Source: Undaria pinnatifida
Lineage: Eukaryota; Sar; Phaeophyceae; Laminariales; Alariaceae
NCBI GenBank assembly: GCA_012845835.1
Contig: JABAKD010000027.1
Location: forward strand, 7,433,364-7,497,363
DNA length: 64,000 nucleotides
Reading direction: 5' to 3'
Made by a program: the position numbers and the translations under genes. Of this stretch, positions 1 through 13,300 are shown one piece after another. The notes under the pieces were generated by a model. It had not been told where the DNA came from, searched no databases, and saw only the letters and a program-made list of their open reading frames with translations. Within the stretch, counting starts at the first letter, position 1. Each line of letters opens with the position of its first letter.

Positions 1-359
1 ATTGATATTGTGTGTACTTGTCCATGATTATTAATAGTGCGTGTTTGTCCATGATTATTAATAGTGTGTGTTTGTGCATGACCTGTGTGTATGAGTGCGT
101 GCCATGGTTATGGTTTATTGTTATTTCCGTTTTTTTTTTTTTTTCGGTGACCTACGCAACGTGTATTTTTTGTTGTAATTTTTAGTGTTTTCGTGTCAAT
201 CCTTTACCCGATGGCGCCGTTGTCACATCAGTCCTTCGTGTCTCGTGCTGGAATCACCTGCAACCGACCCGCTTATTTCGCCCGTTCCCCTGCCCCCCCT
301 CCCTCACCCCCTCCCTCTTCCTTTTCCCTCTAAAAATATACTTCGTATCGTTTTCGTAG
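1..359 (+). other. 3' part of an intron of the IPMDH gene
   Basis: No coding signal is seen. The stretch ends in a long pyrimidine-rich tract (positions 280-330) and an AG at 358-359 that fits the frame of the following exon, so it reads as the end of an intron whose start lies outside the window. A T-run sits near 130-143. Confidence 0.7.
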
Positions 360-1398
<1,039 letters not shown>

Positions 1399-1653
1399 GC
1401 GATGATCCTCTCTGCCGCCATGATGCTCCGCTACGACCTCAGCCGCCCTGCCGAGGCCGATCTCGTCGAAGCCGCGGTAGACATTGTCATGGACAAGGGC
1501 TACGCCACCGCCGACATTGAGCGCGAGGGCACCACCCCGGTAGGGTGCAAGGAGATGGGCGAGAAGGTTAAAGAGGAGCTCGCTAAGCTTGTGGCGGGTG
1601 GCGGTGCGGGGGTGGGGGCGGGGGGAGCTGCGGTCGGCGCCGCCGCCCGATGA
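1399..1653 (+). CDS. leuB: 3-isopropylmalate dehydrogenase, last exon
   Basis: The exon starts after CAG at 1396-1398 and continues in phase 0 from the previous exon, giving NPL-AMILSAAMMLRYDL, the conserved helix of the family. It then runs through a typical C-terminal end (DIVMDKGYATADI, GTTPVGCKEMG) to TGA at 1651-1653. The last 20 or so residues are a Gly/Ala-rich tail (AGGGAGVGAGGAAVGAAAR) that is not usual for the family and is encoded by a G-rich low-complexity stretch, so it may be a recent read-through extension. No other gene is recognised directly downstream. Confidence 0.93.
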   Translation, partial: AMILSAAMMLRYDLSRPAEADLVEAAVDIVMDKGYATADIEREGTTPVGCKEMGEKVKEELAKLVAGGGAGVGAGGAAVGAAAR

Positions 1654-2262
1654 ACGGAGAGCGAGGAGAGGGAGGGAGCGGGGGAGGGGGGGGGGGGAAG
1701 AGAGGAGAGAGAAGGGGTGGGGAGGGGCATGCGTTGCTCGCGTGACGACTGCACGAAGTAGCCAAACTTTAAAGGCGAGAGCAAGAAGACCGCCTACTGT
1801 ACGCAGAATGCTGTGGACGGCAGGGAGCAAGAGAGACACAGAGAGAGGGGGGGGAGAGAGAAGGAGTGACAAGAGAGAGAGATAGGGAGCGACAGAGCAA
1901 GAGAAGGGGGAAGGCAGAGTTTCTCTGTTTTTCGTGCTGGCTGTTCTCTCTTGGGACTTTTTTTTCGTTCTAGTTTGTTTGATTTCGTTACTATTAGTAG
2001 TACCTGGCAGTGGCTTCTTCTCTCTCTTTTTTTTTTTCTGCTTTCCGCGACAGGGGGGTCTGTTTGTGTTTCTCTTTTCGCTGAGCGATGAGGGGAGAAA
2101 AATACTCTCTTGTCTTGTTGCTGCTGCTGCCTCGAGCCTCTCATTGATTGATTGGTTGGTTTGGTTGGCCGGTTGGTTTCTTTGTTGATTTCGTTGATTG
2201 CCCTGATCGATTGAGTGGCTATCGTTCCCATCTATTTTTTTAGCCCATCTATCCAGGTCATG

Positions 2263-2365
2263 ATGCCGTCTTTGCCCTGTTATCGGCGCGCGGGGGGGGG
2301 GGGGGTCCCATCGTGCCGTCTTTGCCCTGTAATCGGCGCGCGCGGGGGGGGGGTCCCATCGGTGG
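2263..2365. repeat. two-copy tandem repeat with G-run
   Basis: The phrase GCCGTCTTTGCCCTG, then TATCGGCGCGCG, a G-run and TCCCATC occurs twice in a row. The copies differ mainly in G-run length. Confidence 0.75.
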
Positions 2366-3914
2366 AAGGAAGGGGGGGCGGGGAGGATTGACAGCATTCG
2401 TGCGTTCGTTTTCTTGGTGGACTCATAGCGTTGTGAGTGACGGAGAACCGAGCGAGGCAAGGGTGGAGCTCTTGAGTGGTGGCGTCGTCTGCTTTTTTTT
2501 AGTAACAAAAGGCTGGGCGGAAAATCATGAGGGCTAAAAGAAACTTTCTTGTGCCGAGCTCACAGCTGAACGACTGCCTGGAACCTGGGTACTAGGAGTA
2601 CGAGTGCAACACGAAGGAACAGTTACTTTTGCTCGTATTAACGCCTTTACTACTAGTGGAAACCCGTTTGGGGGGACAAAACTACTTGGAAATAGTATAG
2701 GGAACGGTTTTGGGACCCTAAGGGGGTTATAACTACCTGGTAGGGTTTTGCACGGGTCACGACTCGACCCGCGGATCGGGTCAGAAGGTGTCAAAATTCC
2801 CGGGTCAAGTCGGGTGGGGTCAGGAGGTGTTCGACATCTCACGGGTCGGGTCGGATCGGTCGGGTCAGGCGGTTTTTATATCTCATGGGTCTGACCCGGG
2901 AAAGGCCCTGGTATTAAAGCCCCTTTTGGAACGCAGGCATCGCGACGTAAAGAACGATACGCGGCGTCTTGAACAAACTCCGTGGGAGGAGCGTGCAGCA
3001 GTTAGTTCGAGTATCACTAACTCACTCACTGTGCTTGCACGCGTGTTTGATACGGCTCGCTTTGGCATTGCAGTTCGAAAACACCGCTTGCTACCCCGGT
3101 AACTCCGGCCGCCTCGTGTCACCGACGCTGCAAATCAAGTATTTTTTTCCCTCCTGGGGCTCCCAAAATATGTTGACACGAATGGTGTACACGCACGTGG
3201 GCGAAGAATTCGCCCATGCCGCCACGTGCATTTTTTGGCACGCCCTTTCTTTGTTGCGTCCCAGTTATTTTAGCTCTTACAGGCTTCCCCTTCGGCCCCA
3301 TTCGGGGGGTGGTTGGCTTGAATTGAAGTCCCGTGGGGTCTCGCAAGTTGAAAGGGAGGGGGGGGGGGTGGGAGACTCTTTGAAAGCTAAAAAAATTAAA
3401 AACATAAAAAGCAACCGCGCTGCAGGTAACAATTAACCCCGGCAAGTAGCGCTTACCATCTCCCAGACGAGCTTCTTTAGCTTAGCCTATCTTCGCGTCT
3501 CCCAACCGCCATGATATGTTTGCTCTGTTCTCCACGTTTTCCCGATTGCCGTGATCGCAGCCCATGAAGTGGGGACAAAGTACTTGGGAAATGAGTACAG
3601 CGCCGACGACATGCGTTGGAGAGCTGTTCCCTATCTATGGCACTGCTGCCTAAGCTTACTTGAGAACCCCCGTATCATACTCGTAGAATGGTCCTGTTTT
3701 ATCGATTAGAGCGTGAGTTTTGTTTATCGATTCAGCATATCAAGGCTGGCCTGATCGCTGTGAGGACTGCCTCGGGATTGTCGGGAATGCTCAGCGCGCA
3801 ACGCGGCCGTGGCTCGGCGCGGCGCGAGACCTGGTGCTGTGCTAGTTGTGTCGCCCACCCTTCCCTACATCATGCACATGGCAAGACGGGGCTGAAACAC
3901 TCTTGAGGGGCGAG

Positions 3915-4005
3915 ACCGTAATGACCGACAGGCAGACAGACGGACAGACAGACAGGCAGACAGAGAGGCACACAAGACAGGCAGATAGACGGACAGACAG
4001 ACGTT
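3915..4005. repeat. (ACAG)n-type microsatellite
   Basis: This is an imperfect array of ACAGACAGG/ACAGACGG units. Confidence 0.8.
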
Positions 4006-4074
4006 TTCTGTTTTACACAAAATAAATAGTATCAATGGTAGCACAAACAAGGGTTATAGCATTTACAGTCGTGG

Positions 4075-4160
4075 TCCCGCTTTCGTGCGGTACCAGTTAG
4101 TGCGATGCCCCACTTTAGTGCGGTACCCGTTAGTGCGATGCCCCACTTTAGTGCGGTGAT
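4075..4160. repeat. about 36-bp tandem repeat, 2-3 copies
   Basis: The phrase TTAGTGCGATGCCCCACTTT followed by AGTGCGGTACC recurs head to tail. Confidence 0.8.
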
Positions 4161-5369
4161 GATCGCTGGTCACGACCGTGCTCGTCCTAGACAGTGCTGC
4201 TGCTTGCACTACACCATCCCGGGATGATGGTGCGGAGGTCCCACTTTGTCAGGGCCGTTCCTAACGCGAACACAAAGAAAAGTCAGGAACCGTGTGACAA
4301 AAAAAAACGTGAGTTTTTTCGCGTTTTTCGCGAAACATTGTGATATTTTTTTAGGAATCCAGAATCCAGACTGACTTTGAACCGCTTTAATAACACTTTC
4401 CATCAAAATTGAGGATTCAGGATTCTTGACAAAAAAACGTGAAATTGTTTTTTTGCAAACGTGACATTTCAGAAATTCAAAATGACAGGAATCGTGACAT
4501 TATGTCAGGATTCGTGTTTTTTTCTCCGTCAGGAAAGGCCTTTAGTGCGGGTATAATCGTCTGGCTGACTAGACACCACACTAGTAATCTAATGATACGA
4601 CAGACCTGTCAAAACCCTGTTGGGACCGGTGTATGTATAGCGACAAAAAAACGACGATTTTTGCGCTTTCGGGACCGGCGCATAGTGACCAAAAAACGAC
4701 GAAATTGCGAGATTTTCAATCGTCTACGAGTAGCAGCGTGAGCGCGCAGCAGCACACGCGCAGGATCATGCGTTACACCCCGTCCCGTACGAGTCGTTTT
4801 GCATTGCTGTGGTGGTTCGGACACTTATTATCACGTTTTCATCGCCAATTCAACCAGCAGCAGCGGCCGACGCCATAATCCTCAATTTTCGTGTTCAATT
4901 TTTCCCCTCTGCAGTCCCAAAATGGTTCAACAAGCGTCTAGCGAGAGCGCGCACAAGTATAAGAATGCGACTATTACAGCATTCTGCCCGCATGTCGCAA
5001 AGCTCCTTCCTTACTCTGGAGGTACATGGCTGTTCGGACACATCCCCTATCCCCAGCTCCCCCTATTATCTCTTCTCCCCTCACCCTCTACCGCTTCCCC
5101 TGCTGCCCCCGCTCCCCTCGCTTCTCCTGCCCCCCCCAACCCCCCCGCCCCCCCCTCCCCCCCCCGGCCTGCTAACAAGGGTGCCGCACCATCCTTTCGC
5201 CCCGCTCCCCCCGCTCTCTCCAGCTACTCGGGCTGCTTCGTGTTGTCGTTGCCGATGGTGTACTCTTTAGTTCTTTTCGACATGTTTGCCCCTCTCAAGT
5301 CCCAAAGGGTTTGCTATTAAGCATCGCTACACACGTGCGGTGGTTTTCGCAAGACTCCGATGGTGCCAC

Positions 5370-5870
5370 GGTACTGCTGCTGCTGCTGCTGCTGCTGCTG
5401 TTGTGCGTACGTGCGAAGAAACGTACTCTTCCTCCTCGCCACGCGTTACAGCTCTCACATGTATGTTATACCACCGCCACAACTGCCACCACCGCCACTA
5501 CCGCCAATACCAACATCACTACCGCCTCCACCGCCACCACCACCCCTATGCCCCCTACCAGCAAGAGCCGGGGCAAGCTACCCTAACGCTATCACCGCCC
5601 AGCATTGATGCGGTGGCCTTCGAAAAGCTCTGCTGCTGCTGCTTCTGCTGCTGCTGCTGCTGCTCTGCGTACGTGCGTGAAATGTTAGTCTTCCTTGCCA
5701 GGCGCTACAGCTCCTCACGTATCCACCGCCACCATCACCATCCATCACCGACGCCACCACCGCCGCGGCCACCACCACCATTGCCACCACATCTCTACCA
5801 ACACCGCCACAATCACCACCACCACCACCACCACCACCACTGCCATCGCCACAACGATCCCTAATTGCAA
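5370..5870. repeat. trinucleotide arrays in a duplicated block
   Basis: (CTG)n at 5378-5402 and 5630-5665 is each followed by a related segment containing GCGTACGTGCG and then an ACC/CAC array (5470-5545, 5720-5845). The block is therefore a tandem duplication of about 250 bp. Open frames through it are poly-His, Pro or Leu artefacts of the repeat. Confidence 0.75.
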
Positions 5871-6612
5871 ACCGGGAAAGGCGAGCATTAATTTGCACAC
5901 CTCCACCCTGTGCTCCCGCTTGACCCCCTGATCCCAGCCCAGCCAAAGCCCCCCAAGCCAAGCCTGGGTTTGCAAATAGCCACCGGCAGGGCTCACTTTT
6001 TGTCTGTTTTGCTCATCCCTTCTATTATCTTCACACCTTTTCTTTCTCCTTTTCCCTCCCAAGACGTAACTCAGATCATCCCCCCTCCCCACTACGGTAC
6101 ACGCCTTCCTTTTTATCGCGACAATACTTGTCAAATTGAGCATTTTTTTTCACCCTCGTCGACTCGCATGTAGAATTGTGCTTTCACTATATATAGAGCA
6201 ATCTGATCCCACCCTCTGGCCTAGCCCACGAAAATCGAGGGGTTTCCATCAAAACGGCCACAAAGCAGCAATAAAAATGCACATATATGCACTATTAATA
6301 TTACACAACCAGAATAAACTAAACGGTGTGCAGAGTTATAATTGCACATTGCACACCCCGTTTGCAAACTACCCCGTGTGCAAAATTAGCGTTCTTTCAC
6401 CGCCACCCCCACCCCCACTCCCTACGTCAGCAGCAGAACCGGGAGCTTCTACCCTATCATCACTCTCGTCAGCCCAGTGTCGACGGAGCGTTACAATGGG
6501 ATTCGCACGGGCTTTTTTGCGAGCGCCGCGACTCGGCGGGGTATCTTCCCAAAGCGCCACTACAAAAATAGAAAACAGTACATGCTCGTACAGCAGTGGC
6601 ATTATTGTAGTG

Positions 6613-6880
6613 GGGGAAAGGGGGACTGATTCTTACCACGACAGCCCCCCCCCCCCAAAACCAGCGATTTTCTTTAACGAACGTTTCATGGCTGCTCGGT
6701 ACGAGGAAGGATGATATGAAAAATAAGAGATTTCGTCTTCATATATTTTCTTGTTTGCAAAGGACCATCGAACGATGCCGTCGGGGTGGCGAGGGGCGCC
6801 GTGTTTCGGAAGTCACGCCCGGGAGCTGGTTTCACAGCCGGCGATTTCGTTTAAGAAACGTTGGGGGGGCTATCGTAGAA
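6613..6880 (-). mobile_element. TIR element M1, copy 1
   Basis: This is a copy of an element of about 250 bp that recurs in reverse orientation at 7962-8212 and 8872-9122. Its ends are inverted: both run from the outside as a CTATCG or TAGCC motif, a C-run, and then a CTTTAACGAA-type motif. The inside holds the shared phrases CATGGCTGCTCG and CTTGTTTGCAAAGGAC. There is no coding capacity, so a MITE-like non-autonomous DNA transposon is the best reading. Confidence 0.65.
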
Positions 6881-7199
6881 CGACTCGGGGGGCGGGGGGG
6901 CGGGGACTTATGAAAATCATCGATCCTCCGAATTTGCCGCCAAAAGGCAGAGCGGGTTATGGAGTCTTCTTGTGGTATATCGCCGAACGCCACTACAAAA
7001 AAAGGAAATCATGTACTCGTCCATACGACAGTGGTGGTGGTGGCGGATGGGGTGTGGGCGGGAGAGAGGGGGGAAAAGCTACGAACTTCGTATCCTCGGC
7101 ATCTCCCAAACGCCAACACAAAAAGGAAACAGCAGTAGTACTTGTAACTACAATAGTGACGGTGGCGGTGGGGGAGGGGGGGGGAGGGGACTATGAGTT

Positions 7200-7680
7200 T
7201 TCAAATACTTTAACCTTCTCGCAAAAAGACAAAAAGCAAGGAATCATCGAGTCGTCCGGTATATCATCGCCAACAAAAAAAAATGAGACTCTGGCATTTT
7301 TTATCCTCCGCTGTATATCTCCAATCGACACACAGGATCGAACAGGTTCCTCCGGCGCGTCGCCCATACACGGTCCTCTTGCACATCGTCAAAACACGAA
7401 AACTGGTCGGGTTGGGTTGCCCACTATATCATGAAGCGACAAACCGGGTTGAACCAGGTCTCCTGACGTGTCGCCGATAGCTACTGGGCTGGGTCTTCTG
7501 GCGACACCCTCCATACTGGCCCCTCTGTTACATCGTCAAAATGCCGGCTGGCTCGGATTGTTTTTGCCCGCTGTGTCACCCAACGGTGAGAGCTGGATCA
7601 AGCTATTAGAGCCATCCAACACTTAGGGTGGGTGCAGCAAAAAATTCTGAGCTCGCAGCATGAGGAGAGAGCTCAAATAT
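7200..7680. repeat. degenerate repeats of about 150 bp
   Basis: The phrases ACATCGTCAAAA, CTGGTCGGGTTG-like and CGGTGTGTCGCC-like recur at about 150-bp spacing. No coding signal is seen. Confidence 0.4.
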
Positions 7681-7961
7681 CTCACCCAAAACGCGATTTC
7701 GAAGACATACATCCCTTTTGCGCAGAGCCCGACCAGCATTTCCGTGTGCTATTAATAGTCCCAAAAAACAACCACGCTTGAGAGCAAAAAAAATACCATA
7801 TATCGTACCAACCGACAGGTCCTACGCTTGAGGATCTCAACCGGTCAGGTACATTATTAGATAATCCAACAACTGCCAACCCTACCGTGAGATGACTCAT
7901 CAACAGATCCTCCAACGTATCATCCATGCTGATTGGCTCCTTTGGCACATCGGCGTCGTTC

Positions 7962-8212
7962 TAAAGGTGGTAGCCCCCCCAACATTTCTCTAACGAAATC
8001 GCCGGTTTCGAAACCAGCTCCCGGCCGTATCTCCTGAAATACGGTGCCCCTTGCCCTCCAGACGTCATCGTTCGACAGTCCTTTGCAAACAAGAAAATAA
8101 AGATTTTGTTTTTCATACCATCGTTCCTCGTGTCGAGCAGCCATGAAACGTTCGTTAATAAAGAAAAACGCTGGTTTTTTGGGGGGGGGCTATCGTGGTA
8201 AGAATCAGTCAT
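7962..8212 (+). mobile_element. TIR element M1, copy 2
   Basis: This is the reverse complement of copy 1 and parallel to copy 3. It begins with GGTAGCCCCCCCAACATTTC and ends with the G-run, CTATCGTGG and TAAGAATCAG. Copies differ by point changes and small gaps, so they are old but well preserved at the ends. Confidence 0.65.
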
Positions 8213-8871
8213 CGCCAAAAAACAAAAACGGGGGGCCAAAACTGTGTCTTGCCCTACTAATAAAGACCACCGCCGCCAAAAAAGCGAACAACGCCCAGAG
8301 TCAATTTTGGGCCCTCCGGTGTATTCGCTCATATTACGTAGACGTACACCAAGATCGAGGTAGCTCTTTTCCGGCCAAACTATTTCTCTGAAGGACGAGA
8401 CTCCTCAACCTATTTCCACCCCTCCTATTTTTCTTCCCTGAACTAACTATAACTATAGTCTAACTCCAAGTGTTTTGTTCCCACGTCGGGACTGCGGCGC
8501 TAAAAAGGGTCGTAATACGAGTAACCCAAAAATCGTGTGGGAATGCCATTCTTGTTTCGAAAAATAAGAATGGCTGGCTTTCCTATGCCTGGGCCACGGG
8601 TTTGTCCATCGATTTGCACTTTCAGTCTCCTCGAAATCATGTTTCGGGGGGGGATTTTGGAGCTCCTCAAGCAACCACCCTCAGAAGGCAAAAAAGAGCC
8701 AGTGCACCATTACCGTACCTTGCAGCATGCCGGGAAACGACTTGGGCAGCACGGGAAATTTCCGGGAAGGATTGATCTTTCCAAGAAATTTATCACTCAC
8801 TATTAGCGTGAGGAGGCAAAATCGTGGTCCGCAGCAGCTAGGGCATCGCGTGGTCTACAGGCGTCCTACTA

Positions 8872-9122
8872 CGCTAGCCCCCCCAACTTTTCTTTAACAA
8901 AATCGCCTGTTTTAAACCCAGTCCACGGTCGTATCTCCTGAAATACGGTACCCTTTGCCACCCCGACCCGAGTCATCGGTCGATAGTCCTTCGCGAACAA
9001 CAAAATATGTGAAGAAATGCTTTTCATGGCATCCTTCCTCGTATCGAGCAGCCACGAAACGTTCGTTAAAGAAAATCGCTGTTTTTTTTGGGGGGGGGGC
9101 TATTGTGGTAAGAATCAGTTAC
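8872..9122 (+). mobile_element. TIR element M1, copy 3
   Basis: The left end CTAGCCCCCCCAACTTTTCT and the right end G-run, CTATTGTGG, TAAGAATCAG match copy 2. The three copies lie within 2.6 kb of each other. Confidence 0.65.
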
Positions 9123-9529
9123 AGATCGGAACATTTTTTTTTTTTTAATGAAAGCATCTCCCCCGTTTCTGGTCGGTTTGGGGGTCTAGGTTAGGGGTTG
9201 GGTTGGGTCTACACCCGCGCCCTGATCCCACCATCGGAGGCGATTCCTAGCACGAGCAATCGCGGCAACCAACAACCCGGGGCGCGATCCCTAATACGAA
9301 CAATCTTGTCGTGGCAATCAATAACCCGGCCCACGGAAGATATATTCCGAGTAGGTTCTAGTGTATCTTAAGTACTAATAAATTACGCACCTTTTAGCAT
9401 AGCGTGTGTCAATACTAACGGGTCCCCCCGAACTAAAAAATACTATAGAGTCTCGCTCCGTAGTCACGAGGCCGCCAACTCCACATACCGGTACCACGTC
9501 GGCGTGAATACGCAAACAGAACACACATC

Positions 9530-9790
9530 AAACAGATCACGTGATACATATCCTATAGATCGTATAGATCATATAGATCCTACATCTGTCGCCATGATAT
9601 TTTGTTGCAGGATCTGTGCAGTCGAGATCCAACCCACTAAAACACCTGCCAAGTCATGCAGATCATATGGCCGAACATCCGCCAACATGATCTATGGCAC
9701 GCAGATCATGTAGACCAGGGCCATATCTGCCCTGGAAGACACAGATCATTACAGATCAACAATACGGCTCTGAGGATCTGATGTGTACTA
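9530..9790 (+). repeat. GATC-rich dispersed element, copy at 9.6 kb
   Basis: The family is recognised by TAGATCAT runs around a core of about 180 bp. The core contains in order TGCAGGATCTG, a pyrimidine-poor stretch, CATGCAGATC, a GGC...CACC or GGCAAC phrase, CAGATC, and a final GATCT phrase. Other copies lie near 19.5, 37.8, 46.9 and 52.4 kb. There is no coding capacity. Confidence 0.65.
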
Positions 9791-9834
9791 AGACGGCGAT
9801 TGCACGCCACAGAACCGATTATTTTTTCCTACGG

Positions 9835-9985
9835 TCAAGGGGCGGGGGAGGGTGGAGGGCGTACTCATTTTTTGCTCACCTTAGTCAAGTGACCATTGAC
9901 CGCGCATCCCTTTCGAGACTGAGCACCGCTCCTACTCCTAATAGAGATACCTGCAACATTTAGGCGCTCATTACATTTTTTCCAT
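9835..9985 (+). repeat. short dispersed repeat, shared with 21165-21330
   Basis: The phrases ACTCATTTTTTGCT, GACCATTGACC, GCATCCCTTTCGAGAC and ATTTAGGCGCTCA occur in the same order at 21.2 kb. The outer end carries a G-run in both copies. Confidence 0.65.
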
Positions 9986-10237
9986 ACACGGTGGTCTCCT
10001 TACGTATAGGGCCGGTATGTGCCAGCCGGACATACCGGCAATATCGCCGCAACCGGCACTACTCCTCACACTGCCACTCTTGGTTGTTCCCATTTGCGCC
10101 AAGCGATGTACCAGGCACTATAGCGGGAACCGGCATTGCTCAACGGGCACTACAGAGGGACCACTATTGAAATACCACGTACACAAAGCATAATGAAACG
10201 GAGGGGGGGGGGGGGGGCGAGGCGAGAAAGGAGGTGT

Positions 10238-10316
10238 CTATTTAATAAAGGCGGGAGGGGTCGGCAGGTTCTCAATCCCATCCTCAGCCATAGGCAGAAA
10301 AAGGGCCACGTGCGTC
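10238..10316 (-). CDS. PDK: PDK-family kinase, last exon
   Basis: After a TTGTTGCCGCAG acceptor, one base completes Gly and the exon then reads [20 protein letters not shown], then PAFIK and TAG at 10238-10240. The G-T-x-x-x-x-L strand and the I-E-x-L-P end match the family C terminus. An AATAAA-like tail signal was not identified. Confidence 0.92.
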
Positions 10317-13300
10317 CTGCGGCAACAAGAAGTAGAGAGTACACAAACACGTCCACCAACGAACGCGAATTGGGGGGGGGGGGGGGGGGGAGGGGAGGGG
10401 GGGGGTTGGAGGAAGATGGAGGGGAGGAGGTAGGGGCCCGAGGGGGGGCGGGGGCGAGGGAGCAGGGGGGGAGGGAGGAGGCGGAAGGGGGGGGGGGGGG
10501 GGGGGACGGGGGGGGGCGAGGGAGAATGCCGAGGAAGCGGGGGGGCGAGGGGAGAGGTGAGGGAGAATGCCAAGGCAGCGGGGGGGGGGAGGGGGGGGGC
10601 GAGGGAGGAGGTCAAATAGGGAGGGAGGGGGGCGAGAGGAGAGGGCGAAGGGAAGGGGAGGGAGGATGATAAGTAAGTCGAAAGGGGGGGGAGGGGGGGT
10701 GAAGGAAGAGGCCGAAGGGAGGGGGGGGGGAGGGTGAGAAGGGGGCAGGGGGGATCACATAGTAATCCTCGTGTTAGACAGTGTGAGAGGAAGGGAGAGA
10801 CAGAGGTGGTGATCGTACCAAAGACGCATGGTAACACGAGGCGCCGACGTACAGCTAACCAAGGCAACTAACTAATTGTGCAGTTTTGTACCACCGTTTT
10901 TCGGCGGAAATAACGAGCACCACCCACAGGATGCCGATACAAAATCAACAAAATAGAAAGCCTGTTTTGCTACTGCTTGGTTTTTGCGCTTCTGCTATTG
11001 CCGCTGCTACTGTTGCTGCTATTGCCGCTGATGCTGCTACTGCTTTTGCCGCTATTGCTGATGGTACTGATGCCGCCGTTATTGCTGATATTGCTCTTAC
11101 TGCTTCTGCTGCTGTTTCTACGAAAAATTCTGGGGCGGCTGCTACTTCTACTGATGCCACTGGTGCTGCTGGTGCTGCTGGTGTTGCTACTACTGGTGCT
11201 GCTGCTACTGGTGCTGCTGGTGCTGGTACTACTGGTGGTGGTGGTGCTGCTGTTACGTGCTGCTGCTGCTATTGCCGCTGCCGCTGCTACTGATTGTTGC
11301 TGCCGTTATTTGTCACGCTGCTATTGCTGATGCTTCCGTTGCTATTTATTCTTGTTGCTGTTATCAATGCTGCTGCCCCGCCCCGCTGCTAGTGCTCTTA
11401 CTGCTTCTGACGCTACACCTACGATAATTGTTGTAGCTGCTGCTACTGCCGCTGCCGCCGCTGCTGCTGATGTTACTGCTGCTGCTGCTGCCACTGCTGC
11501 TGCTGCCAGCGTTTGCTGCCATTCCTGCTGCCGCCGCCGCTGCTACTGCTGTTGCTACTACTTCCGGCCGCTGGTACCGCTTCTATTACCGCCTTCAAGC
11601 CAAGCACAAAAAAGGGAGGGGGGCGTGGGGGGGGATTCACTCATTTCATGCATGGCGGGGGTGCGAGGGTGGGTTTACTCACCCATATCCTTCTATTGAC
11701 AGCATTCGAAGGTCACCACCGAAGTGCCTAGCGTAGAGTCGGCTCACGGGTAAGCCGATGCCCATGCCGCTGAGGGGGTCGTTCAGCGGCTGAAAGGACG
11801 CCTTTGCGCTGTGCTTCGCCTGGGTTTCGCTGAACGTTTCTGTAGATACAATGGGGGGGGGAAGAGAGGGGAAGAAGATGAAGGGGGGGGGGGGGAAGGA
11901 ACGGGGGGGCGGGGGGTTGTGGCGACGATGGCTCCCCTTGAAACGTGCAAGTCACACGTGCAAGTATCAGATTGAGTACTTGAGGGTGGGTATGCAGGCA
12001 GCAGTGAGTACCAGCGTCCAAAAGGAAGCGCGACCACGACTGCGCGAACGCGGGCGACTTGCCGCTGTCTCCGGCGTTTGAGTCAGATTTTGCAAAAAAA
12101 AAATCAAGTAGTACACCTAACAGGACACTAATGATAAGTTTGGGTGAGACCACAATGAACTCGGTAAGTGGCGCACAAGGAACTAATAAACACCAGGAAG
12201 TTTGGGTAGGGCCACCGACCAGGGCAGGAGGCCTCATCTAATCCAACACTTACATCAAATGACCGATACCAGCGGAAAGTAATACTGCAGTAAAATCGGT
12301 ACCCAATCGGGAAAATCCCGATTTCAAAGAAAAGGTGGTTCCAAGAGTTGGTCCCGATTACAGAGAGAATGTACGATGTTAGCGATCATTCCTTCTCGAG
12401 ACGAGCAACCCAGCGAGAACAGGATAATAGACGCAGGGCAAAATACAGACCTTCCCTCCCACCCTACAAGCATGTAGTAGTATTTTTCGGCACGGTCATT
12501 TCAATCCCTTGGCGAGACCCCCCGCCTCAGGACCGATACCAGCGGAAAATAATACGGCAGCAGTCATGGATCACGGGGCCATTTTGGGCAGCGGTTCCTT
12601 GTTGTCAAGTGGCTGGTGGAAAGCCGGCGTGTTTGTGTTTTGCGTGTGAACGTACGGCAACCAGGCACCGTAACACGGCGGGTAAGGCGGGGGGCGCGCA
12701 GCTACAGGTGTGTGGCAAGCGATGCACAAACGTCACACTCATAGCGCTGTTTCATTGTCTTGCACGGCGGCGGGGATGAAACACGCTATCTACATGACCC
12801 CATGATACGCTACCCTACACTGCCCTACGCTACGCCACCCTGCCCTACCCCACTCCTCCCCTCCCCTCCTCCCACCCCCTCCTCCACTCCCACTCCCTCC
12901 CCTCTACGACTCCATCCTACGGTATGCACGTGCATACGTTGAATCCCCGCGGCATTTACCCCACCCCATACTCCCTATTGTACCCTACCCTTCCCTACCC
13001 TACCTTACCCTACCCTACCGTACCCTAGCCTACCCTGCCGCCACCTACCAGAAGACGTCCAAAGGTACTTGAAGGCGTCCTGAGCGGTAGCCATGCTCAT
13101 CCCACCCCCTGAATCGGATACGCACACGCCAACCTGACGACTACCCTGCTCCGCCCACCATCGAGGCGGGGGAAGGGGTAAGGAGAGGACGGGAGCGGAG
13201 GGGACAGGAGGTGACGGGGCGGGAGCAGAGGGGAGGGGAGGGGAGGGAGGGGGGTACACATATACCGGTATGCTATTTGTGAAAAGGGTGACCGTTTTCA

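Larger units (their letters stand above)
1654..6600. other. intergenic, low-complexity and repeats, no gene seen
   Basis: No exon with a recognisable product was found. The stretch holds purine-rich GA tracts (1660-1920), a short tandem duplication with G-runs (2263-2365), GGGTC-rich DNA (2755-2900), (ACAG)n near 3915-4005, a 36-bp tandem (4075-4160), and trinucleotide arrays at 5370-5870. The open frames here are all compositional. Confidence 0.5.
9200..10237. other. intergenic with dispersed repeats
   Basis: The stretch contains a GATC-rich element (9530-9790), a short dispersed repeat (9835-9985) shared with 21165-21330, and a small palindrome-rich segment (10000-10170). Beyond the repeats nothing gene-like is seen. 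Confidence 0.5.

Noticed and set aside
10371-10770. Gly/Glu-rich plus-strand protein
   Set aside because: It is a G-run tract in a PDK intron.
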